Of a stretch of 9,336 bases of DNA, positions 1-5,702 are shown one piece after another. This stretch comes from JBJXHB01 sp046160725 (GTDB lineage Bacteria > Pseudomonadota > Gammaproteobacteria > Burkholderiales > Burkholderiaceae_C), in contig JBJXHB010000314.1 of NCBI GenBank assembly GCA_046160725.1, positions 1 through 9,336 on the forward strand, given 5' to 3'. Position 1 is the first letter of the stretch; every line of letters begins with the position of its first letter. The notes under the pieces were generated by a model. That model was not told where the DNA came from and did no database searches. It saw only the letters and a program-made list of their open reading frames with translations. Position numbers and translations under genes: made by a program.

Positions 1-55
1 GTCCCTGCAACCCGCCGCCCGCCGCCTGCCCGACCTTGCCGACCCTTCCTGGCCG

Positions 56-721
56 ATGCCGATCGAGTGGCTGCCCGCTGCCGGCGCGCCGCAGCAGCTG
101 GTGGTGCTGCTGCACGGCTGGGCCTCCGATGCGCAGGGCCTGCGCCCCTTGGCCGAGGCGCTGCGCGCCCAGTGGCCGCAGGCCGCGATCCTGGTGCCGC
201 AGTCGCCGCTGGCGGCCGACGGCGGGCGGCGTGGCTTCCAGTGGTATTCGATCCAGGACCTGGTGGACGACGAGGTCTGGGCCGGCCGGGTCGACGGCGC
301 GGTCGCGCATCTGCAGCCCTGGCTGCGTGCCCAGCAGCAGCGCCTGGGTATCGACCCCCAGGCCACCGCGCTGGGCGGTTTTTCCCAGGGCGGCATCCTG
401 TCGCTGGCTTTGGCGCACCTGGACGACGGCATCTGCGGCCGCGTGCTCAGCTTTGGCGGCTGCTTCGTTCGGCCACCCCGGGCCGCGCCGCGCCACAGCA
501 CGCTGCACTTCTTTCATGGCAGCGCGGACAAGGTGATCCCGGCGCAGCGCTCGCGCCAGGCGATCGAATGGCTGTCCGCGCTGCAGGGCGACGCGACGCT
601 GGACATCGCCGAGGGCGTGGGCCACGTGCTGCACCCGTCGCTGATCGACTGCGCGCTGCACCGGCTGACCACCCACATCCCGCTGCGCACCTGGCGGCGG
701 GCGCTGGGTGCGGCCAGCTGA
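56..721 (+). CDS. ypfH: YpfH-like serine esterase (phospholipase/carboxylesterase family, alpha/beta hydrolase)
   Basis: Predicted cytosolic alpha/beta-hydrolase of 221 residues that hydrolyses carboxyl esters; the natural substrate is unknown. Seen in the sequence: the oxyanion-side motif LLHGWA (residues 18-23), the nucleophile elbow GFSQGG with Ser110, an acid in HGSADKVIP (Asp158) and the C-terminal histidine in EGVGHV (His190), in the order and spacing of a catalytic triad. The ending (TLDIAEGVGH, then an ALHRL..HIP stretch) closely resembles my memory of the E. coli esterase YpfH, which is about the same length. There is no signal peptide. The ATG at 56 gives a normal 14-residue lead into the first strand but has no clear ribosome-binding site, and the frame is open back to base 2, so a start to the left of the window cannot be excluded. 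The gene is followed by a hairpin (741-764) and is probably not co-transcribed with the next gene. The family is clear; exact orthology to YpfH is likely but not proven. Confidence 0.88.
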   Translation: MPIEWLPAAGAPQQLVVLLHGWASDAQGLRPLAEALRAQWPQAAILVPQSPLAADGGRRGFQWYSIQDLVDDEVWAGRVDGAVAHLQPWLRAQQQRLGIDPQATALGGFSQGGILSLALAHLDDGICGRVLSFGGCFVRPPRAAPRHSTLHFFHGSADKVIPAQRSRQAIEWLSALQGDATLDIAEGVGHVLHPSLIDCALHRLTTHIPLRTWRRALGAAS

Positions 722-740
722 CGCACTGGTGTCCGGGGGT

Positions 741-764
741 CGGCCCAGCCAGGCGCCTGGGCCG
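741..764 (+). terminator. Candidate hairpin terminator after the esterase gene
   Basis: A perfect 8-bp inverted repeat (CGGCCCAG at 741-748, CTGGGCCG at 757-764) with an 8-base loop starts 19 bases after the esterase stop codon. The alternative pairing CCAGGC/GCCTGG (749-760) is a perfect 12-base palindrome nested inside it. No T-run follows, so intrinsic termination is uncertain; the position is what supports the call. Confidence 0.4.
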
Positions 765-795
765 CCAGGATCGACATGGCGCCCCTTCCGTGGGA

Positions 796-824
796 TGGAC
801 CGGCGCGCACCACGCCGATACGAT
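796..824 (+). promoter_or_regulatory. Candidate sigma-70-type promoter for the 871-2493 gene
   Basis: TGGACC at 796-801 (4 of 6 matches to TTGACA) and TACGAT at 819-824 (4 of 6 matches to TATAAT) are separated by 17 bases. They lie between the esterase hairpin and the next start codon, 46 bases upstream of the ATG. The 149-base gap plus the hairpin make an independent promoter here plausible. Matches of this quality also arise by chance. Confidence 0.3.
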
Positions 825-859
825 CCGCGCCCACTGCACTGGCGCTTGGTTGGTGCGCG

Positions 860-864
860 AAGGA
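860..864 (+). promoter_or_regulatory. Ribosome-binding site that fixes the start at 871
   Basis: AAGGA, 6 bases before the ATG at 871. The reading frame is open for 268 further codons upstream, across the esterase gene, so this site is the main reason for choosing the ATG at 871 over an earlier one. Confidence 0.6.
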
Positions 865-870
865 TCCGTC

Positions 871-2493
871 ATGGCCCCACCGACGCTGCCGCCCTCACTG
901 ACCGTGGCGTATTGGAGCAAGCAGGTCGGTCTGATCGAGAAGCCGCCCCGGATGCCCGGCCTGCTGGGGGACCTCAAGTCGCGCGTCGACAAGCTGCCGA
1001 CGGACCTGCTGGACCTCGGTGACGTCGCCGACCCGCCCGCCGCCGCCCGGCGAGAGCAGGCGCTCAAGGGCGAGTACGACAAGTCAGCCCGCGCGCTGGC
1101 TGATCTATGCGGGACCGTAGCCGACCTGGCGGGCGACCTGGCGGCCCGGTTCAAGAAGGACGCCGGGTCGGCCAAGCAGGCGGCGCCGGCCGCCGCCACG
1201 GTCGCCAAGGAGGCGTCGAGCTTTGGCCGTGCCGTCCAGGACGCCAGTGCCAAGGCGTTGAACGAGTTGAAGGCGCTGGCCACGAAGCTCGAAGCCGCGG
1301 CCCAGAAGGCGCAGGCCGAGCAGGCCAAGGCCGACAAGAAGGCGGCCGGTGAAGAGGGAGACGACTCCGTCGCCGGCCAAAAGGACGAGAAGACGTTCCG
1401 CGATTCCATCAAGGGCCGGATGAAGTCGGCCATGAACGGCGTCAAGCGGGAGGGTGCAGCTCCTGCGAAATTCCGCGCCCGCGTGCTCGGCAAGAACTGG
1501 GGCATCTTTGTCAGCAAGGCCGACGGCGGACCTCAGGACAAGATCGCCTGGCGACTGATCGGCCATGTCGGTGGCGCCAAGCCCATCAAGGGGCAGATGC
1601 TCTGGGACGCACAGGCGAAAGCCTTCGTATTCGAGAGCGCGGCTGGGCCCAGCGGGGCGTCCGCTGCCAACAACCTGGCCGCAAGCCTGAAGGGCATCAT
1701 CGGCTTCCGGCCGAAGGTGCGCTTGCAGAAACCGGGGCAGCGTGGCGACGACAGCGATGAGGGCGAGGCCGACCCGGATGAACTTGAAGACCGGGCGGTT
1801 GCAGCAGAGGGCAAGAAGGCCGACGAAAAGGTGTCCGCCCCCGACGCGACGTCCGGCAAGACGGTCAACCCATCTGTCGAGCCGACCAAGGGATTCACGG
1901 CCCGCCTGGAGGCGCTGATGCCCCGCATTCAAGCGGCCGTCAAGAAGGCCGGTGTCGGCGGCAAGAAGATCCTGGGTGCGGTCGAAGACGCTGGCAAGCT
2001 TGCCAAGGGCAACCGGGTCGGGCTGGCCGAAAAGATGCTGGATCGCGTCGAGTCCATGATCGCCGAGGTCGACAAGGCCCAGCGGGACGACAAGGTCGGC
2101 CCCGCTTTCGCCAAGCTGGCCGGCGAGTGGGCCAAGGTGCGCAGCGCAGCGATCGCGGGTGTCGACCAGCTGGCGGCTCATATCGAGACCGAGTACGCTG
2201 ATGATCCCGACCAGGCGGCCCAGGTCAAGCAGGCGGTCAGCCGGCTGCGTGACGCGGCCCGGCAACTCAAACCCGACCTGGACACCTTGCTCAAGGCACT
2301 GGCCGACAGCAAGAGCGACGCCAACCGCGAGCGCATCACCAAGGGCGTGCGCACGGCCGTCAACGCCACGCGCAAGTTGCTGCAAGTTGACCCGCTGCTC
2401 AAGGAGGTCGACGGCAATGAGCTGATGCCGTCGCTGCGGGTGATCAAGCCGATGCTCGACACCCTGTCACGCGCAGAGTCTGCGCTGGGCTGA
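871..2493 (+). CDS. Uncharacterised Ala/Lys-rich helical protein, 540 residues
   Basis: Function not recognised. The start at 871 is set by the AAGGA at 860-864; the frame upstream is an out-of-frame shadow of the esterase. There is no signal peptide or membrane segment. Visible layout: a Pro-rich N-terminus (1-50); a long Ala/Lys/Glu/Gln helical stretch typical of coiled coil (about 70-170); a short mixed segment with aromatic residues (about 200-290: KNWGIFVS, IAWRLIGHVGG, MLWDAQ, FVFES), which may be a small beta fold; a charged, disordered linker (about 295-350, acidic then Lys-rich); and a helical C-terminal region (about 352-540) beginning TARLEALMPRIQAAVKKAG. From memory, that last region resembles a helical module in poorly described proteobacterial proteins, some near secretion or injection-system effectors; this is unverified. 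Lysine is encoded almost only by AAG, in keeping with the host. The gene is convergent with the 2565-3788 gene, which is also unrecognised. It may be an accessory or structural protein; no enzymatic motif is visible. Confidence 0.85.
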   Translation: MAPPTLPPSLTVAYWSKQVGLIEKPPRMPGLLGDLKSRVDKLPTDLLDLGDVADPPAAARREQALKGEYDKSARALADLCGTVADLAGDLAARFKKDAGSAKQAAPAAATVAKEASSFGRAVQDASAKALNELKALATKLEAAAQKAQAEQAKADKKAAGEEGDDSVAGQKDEKTFRDSIKGRMKSAMNGVKREGAAPAKFRARVLGKNWGIFVSKADGGPQDKIAWRLIGHVGGAKPIKGQMLWDAQAKAFVFESAAGPSGASAANNLAASLKGIIGFRPKVRLQKPGQRGDDSDEGEADPDELEDRAVAAEGKKADEKVSAPDATSGKTVNPSVEPTKGFTARLEALMPRIQAAVKKAGVGGKKILGAVEDAGKLAKGNRVGLAEKMLDRVESMIAEVDKAQRDDKVGPAFAKLAGEWAKVRSAAIAGVDQLAAHIETEYADDPDQAAQVKQAVSRLRDAARQLKPDLDTLLKALADSKSDANRERITKGVRTAVNATRKLLQVDPLLKEVDGNELMPSLRVIKPMLDTLSRAESALG

Positions 2494-2517
2494 TACAGCC
2501 GACCGTGCTGCCGCCAA

Positions 2518-2558
2518 GGCCGTGCGGACACCACGGCCGACGGGTCGCCTCCGGCGAC
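2518..2558. terminator. Two tandem hairpins between convergent genes
   Basis: The 71-base gap between the convergent stops holds two perfect inverted repeats: GGCCGTG (2518-2524) with CACGGCC (2532-2538), loop 7; and GTCGCC (2544-2549) with GGCGAC (2553-2558), loop 3. They could end transcription from both sides. There is no T-run on either strand, so they may only be RNA 3'-end structures. Confidence 0.4.
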
Positions 2559-2564
2559 GCTCAC

Positions 2565-3788
2565 TCACGCGCGATTGGCAGCCTTGGCCTGGTCGAAAAG
2601 GCCCTGGATGGCGTTCCAGGCGCCGATCCGCTTCTGGGCATGGGTGCCAATCATCTGGGGCTCGTAGTTCGGGTCCTTGCACGCCAGCTCGAAATGGTCG
2701 GTGTCGCTTTCCAGCAGCGCCATCTGGGTGTAGGCCTGGCCGCCCAGCTTCTCGGCCTCAGGGCTCACGAGGCCCTTCTTCCTGGCGCCGTTGAACCAGC
2801 CGGACGCATTGATCGCGGCCTTCTTGGCCGATGCCACGGCCGGGCGCCACTGCTTGATCTGAGCCTGGCGCACGGTCTCGCGCGCATCCAGCCGCTTGGT
2901 GGCCGCGACCTGTTGTTGATAGGGGTCCATCCGCTGCCCCTGCTCCTGACCACGGGTGACCTGGCCGTCGTCCGTGCGCGGGTTCTGTGCCGTCGGGTCC
3001 AGATGGTTGACTTCAAAGACCGACGCGATCTCATTGGCCAGGGGCGAGCCGGGATCGATCATCGGGCCTCCACCCCAGTCGGGCGGGACCATTCCTGCCG
3101 CGGTCCTCGCAGCTTCCGGTAGTTTCCCGACGATGGATTCCACGTCGTCCTGGAGGCGTTTGAGACCCTTGCCTTGGTAGAGCGCCGGAATCGTCAAGTC
3201 GAATATCGCGATCTCATAGGAGCCGATCGGCTCGCACGCATACTTCAGCGAGCCGACCGTGGCCTCGCCGACCAGCGCGATGCTGATGGAAATCGGCTTG
3301 GCGCCGGCCACAGTCCAGTTGCCCGCTGCGCTGCGAGACACGGTCCAGAAGTCCGCCGTCGCCGTCGTCTGGCCACTCAGCGCGACATTGAAGCCCTTGA
3401 AGCCGAGCTCAACGCCTGCGGTCGCCTTGACTTCCGGGCCCACCGTACCGGTGATGACACCGTCATCGCCCTTGACGCCCTGACCGAACAGGGACGCCGA
3501 AGCGGTCACCTTGCCATGCAGGAGTCCGACGCCGAGATCCACCTCCTCCTTCACGAGCGTCTTGCTGATCTTGACGGCCGTACCGCTGTCATCGTCCGAG
3601 AACTCCAGGCCCCAGCCCGACTTGTCGTTCTCGTAGGCAACCGAGTTCTTGGTCCGGCTGGCGGGCGGCGCTGCCTTCGGGGCTGCGGCCGCGTCGCCAC
3701 TGTCACCGGCCGCGACCGATGGCCCGGCAGGCGGGACGCGTGGCGTCGAAGGTCTCGGCTTGAGGCCCAGCGCGCTGAGAAGAGCCAT
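2565..3788 (-). CDS. Uncharacterised protein with beta-rich core and helical C-terminus, 407 residues
   Basis: Function not recognised. I chose the ATG at 3788; a TTG at 3842 would add 18 residues, but neither has a strong ribosome-binding site (GGGA lies about 8 bases before the ATG). Visible layout: a short start MALLSALGLK, then a Pro/Ala-rich disordered linker (about 11-46); a beta-rich region (about 47-200) of alternating hydrophobic residues with many Gly/Thr/Ser (GKVTASASLFGQGVKG, GTVGPEVKATAGVELGFKGF, ISISIALVGEATVG), which looks like a repetitive beta-sheet; a Pro/Gly/Asp-rich connector (about 233-290); and a charged helical C-terminus (about 290-407). There is no signal peptide, transmembrane helix or recognisable catalytic motif. 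It lies 104 bases downstream of cphA' on the same strand, behind a hairpin, and is convergent with the other unknown gene. A protein partner or cargo-type role is possible but unproven. Confidence 0.85.
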   Translation of the reverse strand: MALLSALGLKPRPSTPRVPPAGPSVAAGDSGDAAAAPKAAPPASRTKNSVAYENDKSGWGLEFSDDDSGTAVKISKTLVKEEVDLGVGLLHGKVTASASLFGQGVKGDDGVITGTVGPEVKATAGVELGFKGFNVALSGQTTATADFWTVSRSAAGNWTVAGAKPISISIALVGEATVGSLKYACEPIGSYEIAIFDLTIPALYQGKGLKRLQDDVESIVGKLPEAARTAAGMVPPDWGGGPMIDPGSPLANEIASVFEVNHLDPTAQNPRTDDGQVTRGQEQGQRMDPYQQQVAATKRLDARETVRQAQIKQWRPAVASAKKAAINASGWFNGARKKGLVSPEAEKLGGQAYTQMALLESDTDHFELACKDPNYEPQMIGTHAQKRIGAWNAIQGLFDQAKAANRA

Positions 3789-3874
3789 GGTCGTGTCCCG
3801 CAGAGGGTTGGCGTCAGGCAGTCTAGGGCCTGAACTCGACAAAGGGAATCGGTCCCGCTGGTCCGCCGCGCGCC

Positions 3875-3890
3875 TGCACCCTGCGGTGCA
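3875..3890 (-). terminator. Candidate terminator hairpin at the end of the cyanophycin operon
   Basis: A perfect 6-bp inverted repeat (TGCACC at 3875-3880, GGTGCA at 3885-3890) with a 4-base loop begins 2 bases after the cphA' stop codon. A second weak stem (3844-3847 with 3853-3856) followed by a TTT on the minus strand lies just beyond. Either could end the cph transcript before the 2565-3788 gene. There is no classic T-run directly after the main stem. Confidence 0.4.
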
Positions 3891-3892
3891 CC

Positions 3893-5638
3893 TCAGTCCG
3901 GCAGCGGCATGCCGGCGCGCCAGCGGGCCGCGGCCAGCTGGTCCAGCAACACGCGGACCCGGTCACGTGCCGCGCTGGCGTGGACCGGCAGCACCAGGGC
4001 ATCGCCGGCCTGGGCCCAGGCCAGAGCGGCGGTCACGGCCTGGAGCTCACCGTCGGCCGGTTGCAGCTGCTGCGCCGGCATGCCCCCTGCGCGCAGGGCC
4101 GACACCAGGTCTCGGACCACCTCGCCAGGTGCCCGGCCGCGGGCGTACTCGGGCAGTTCCTTGACGATGATGCGGTCCGGTTGCGCCGCGGCCGCCGCCG
4201 CGGCCAGTGCCTGCAGCTCGGCCGGCGTGCGGTCACCGGCCTGGCCCAGCACCAGGGCCAGCCGGCGGGACCGGGAGGCCCGCGCCACCGCCAGCAGGCC
4301 GCTCAGGCCGTCCGGGTTGTGGGCAAAGTCCAGCCAGACCTGCACGTCGTCCAGCACCCAGTGTTCGAGCCGGCCGGGGTTGTCGGCCCGGTCGCGACCA
4401 AAGCGGTGCAGCACCTCGCGGATCGCGGCCAGCGGCAGGCCCAGGCCATGCCCGGCCAGGGCCGCGCCCGCCAGGTTGGCGATGTTGTAGGCGGCGTGGC
4501 CGCCGGCGGACAACGGCATCTCGTCCACCGGGCCCAGGTCGGTGTCCAGGCCTTGGGCCGCGTCAGCCAGCCGCAGCTGCCCCAGCCGCACCCCGCAGGT
4601 GGCACCGCCCTGCGCGCGGTGCTGCTGCAGCAGCGGTGCGGCATCGTCGAGTCCGAACCAGCCGATGCGGCCCCTGTGGGCCCGCGCCCGCTCGCGCAGC
4701 AAGGCGTCGGCCGCGGGCAGCACCAGCAGGCCCGCGTCCTGCACGGTGGACGCCACCAGCCACTTCACGTCGGCGATGTGATCCAGGGTGTCGATGCCGT
4801 ACTCGCCCAGGTGGTCGGCACTGACATTGGTGATCAGGGCCACGTCGGCGCGATCGAGCGCCAGCCCGCGCCTCAGCAGCCCGCCGCGGGCGGTCTCCAG
4901 CACAGCCAGGTCGATGGCCTGGCGCAGCAGGCGGCGCGCGCTGTCCGGGCCCGCGCAGTCGCCGTCGTCCAGTATCTGGCCGTCCACCACCAGGCCCTCG
5001 GTCGAGCAGTGGCCGGCGCGCAGGCCGGCCGCGCGGGCCATGGCGGCGATCAGGCGCACCGAGGTGGTCTTGCCATTGGTGCCGGTCACCTGCGCGCACG
5101 GTATGCGGCCGAGCGCCGACCAGTCGACCTGCCCCGGGGTGGGCAAGGCGGCGCGGGGCCAGGCCTGGCTGCGCCGGCCCAGGCCCAGGCTGACCTGGTC
5201 ATCGTCCAACAGCAACGGCAGCGCAGCATGCTGTTGCGCGGCCTGCAGCAGTTGCAGCAACGCCGGGTCGCGCTCGGCCGCACTCAGGGCCTTCAGTGCC
5301 GCCAGGGCATCCAGGGTCGGCAGGCCGGCATCGTCGGGTGCTGTCCAGGGCTGCCCCAGCGCGCTCAGCCAGGCCCATTCGTTGGCATGGGTGGCACACA
5401 TCCACTGGTCCACAGGCGCCGCGAGCGCCAGCGCGGCGCCGCCGGCATGGTGGCGGACCACGGCCGGGGCGTCCGGCCAGCCGAGATGCTGACGGGCCTG
5501 CGCCACATGGCCCAGCCAGCGCGTGGCAAGCGCCGCGTCCACCGGGCACGGGGCCTGCAGCACCGCGCCGCCCTGGGCAAAGTACAGGTTGGGCCCGGTC
5601 AGGCGTCGCGAGCTGGTGAAGTGGGGCGAGTCGGACAT
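3893..5638 (-). CDS. cphA': Cyanophycin-synthetase-like Mur ligase lacking the ATP-grasp domain (CphA' type)
   Basis: 581-residue paralogue of the CphA encoded just upstream. Residues about 181-581 match the Mur-ligase half of CphA: Walker A GTNGKTT (186-192), LETARGGLL (247-255), NVSADHLGEYGIDT (271-284), a lysine in ADVKWLV (Lys292), NPGRLE (420-425) and the C-terminal ligase-domain motif DFAHNPDGL (437-445). The main nucleotide-binding residues are intact, so it could be active. Residues 1-160 look like a reduced CphA N-terminal domain (GPNLY at 15-19, WLGHV at 41-45, LLQAAQQ and SLGLGRRSQ at about 130-158), and the ATP-grasp domain is absent. CphA makes the aspartate backbone with its ATP-grasp half and adds arginine with its Mur-ligase half, so this protein alone should not make the polymer. 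A similar short cphA' accompanies cphA in Cupriavidus necator (from memory). The start is at 5638; no alternative ATG is available upstream before the in-frame stop at 5684, and no clear ribosome-binding site is visible, only a hairpin. The role is unknown. Confidence 0.9.
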   Translation of the reverse strand: MSDSPHFTSSRRLTGPNLYFAQGGAVLQAPCPVDAALATRWLGHVAQARQHLGWPDAPAVVRHHAGGAALALAAPVDQWMCATHANEWAWLSALGQPWTAPDDAGLPTLDALAALKALSAAERDPALLQLLQAAQQHAALPLLLDDDQVSLGLGRRSQAWPRAALPTPGQVDWSALGRIPCAQVTGTNGKTTSVRLIAAMARAAGLRAGHCSTEGLVVDGQILDDGDCAGPDSARRLLRQAIDLAVLETARGGLLRRGLALDRADVALITNVSADHLGEYGIDTLDHIADVKWLVASTVQDAGLLVLPAADALLRERARAHRGRIGWFGLDDAAPLLQQHRAQGGATCGVRLGQLRLADAAQGLDTDLGPVDEMPLSAGGHAAYNIANLAGAALAGHGLGLPLAAIREVLHRFGRDRADNPGRLEHWVLDDVQVWLDFAHNPDGLSGLLAVARASRSRRLALVLGQAGDRTPAELQALAAAAAAAQPDRIIVKELPEYARGRAPGEVVRDLVSALRAGGMPAQQLQPADGELQAVTAALAWAQAGDALVLPVHASAARDRVRVLLDQLAAARWRAGMPLPD

Positions 5639-5646
5639 CAGCGCAG

Positions 5647-5671
5647 GCCGGCACGCCAGCCGTGTGCCGGC
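5647..5671 (-). promoter_or_regulatory. Strong hairpin immediately before the cphA' start codon
   Basis: A perfect 8-bp inverted repeat, GCCGGCAC (5647-5654) with GTGCCGGC (5664-5671), has a 9-base loop; two more pairs (one G-U) can extend the stem inward. On the transcript it lies 31 bases after the cphA stop codon and ends 8 bases before the cphA' ATG, where a ribosome-binding site should be. It could lower cphA' translation, partly terminate transcription, or protect the cphA message end. No T-run follows. Confidence 0.5.
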
Positions 5672-5702
5672 GCGCGTGGTCGGTCAGCGGCCGTGCGGGC
5701 GG

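Noticed and set aside
67..870. Open reading frame continuous upstream of the 871 gene
   Set aside because: It overlaps the esterase gene in another frame, has the Arg/Ala/Gly composition of a shadow frame in GC-rich DNA, and the ribosome-binding site at 860-864 supports the start at 871.
447..1517. Minus-strand open frame spanning the esterase end and the next gene
   Set aside because: It crosses a gene boundary on the opposite strand, and its Ser/Arg/Ala-rich translation shows no recognisable domain.
1105..2385. Long minus-strand open frame opposite the 871-2493 gene
   Set aside because: Leu/Gly/Arg-rich translation with no motif. The plus-strand frame has a ribosome-binding site and a structured, lysine-rich composition that shadow frames lack.
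3789..3892. Promoter for the 2565-3788 gene
   Set aside because: On the minus strand I find a TAGACT that could be a -10, but no acceptable -35 at 16-18 bases. The gene may have a promoter I cannot recognise or be read through from cphA'.
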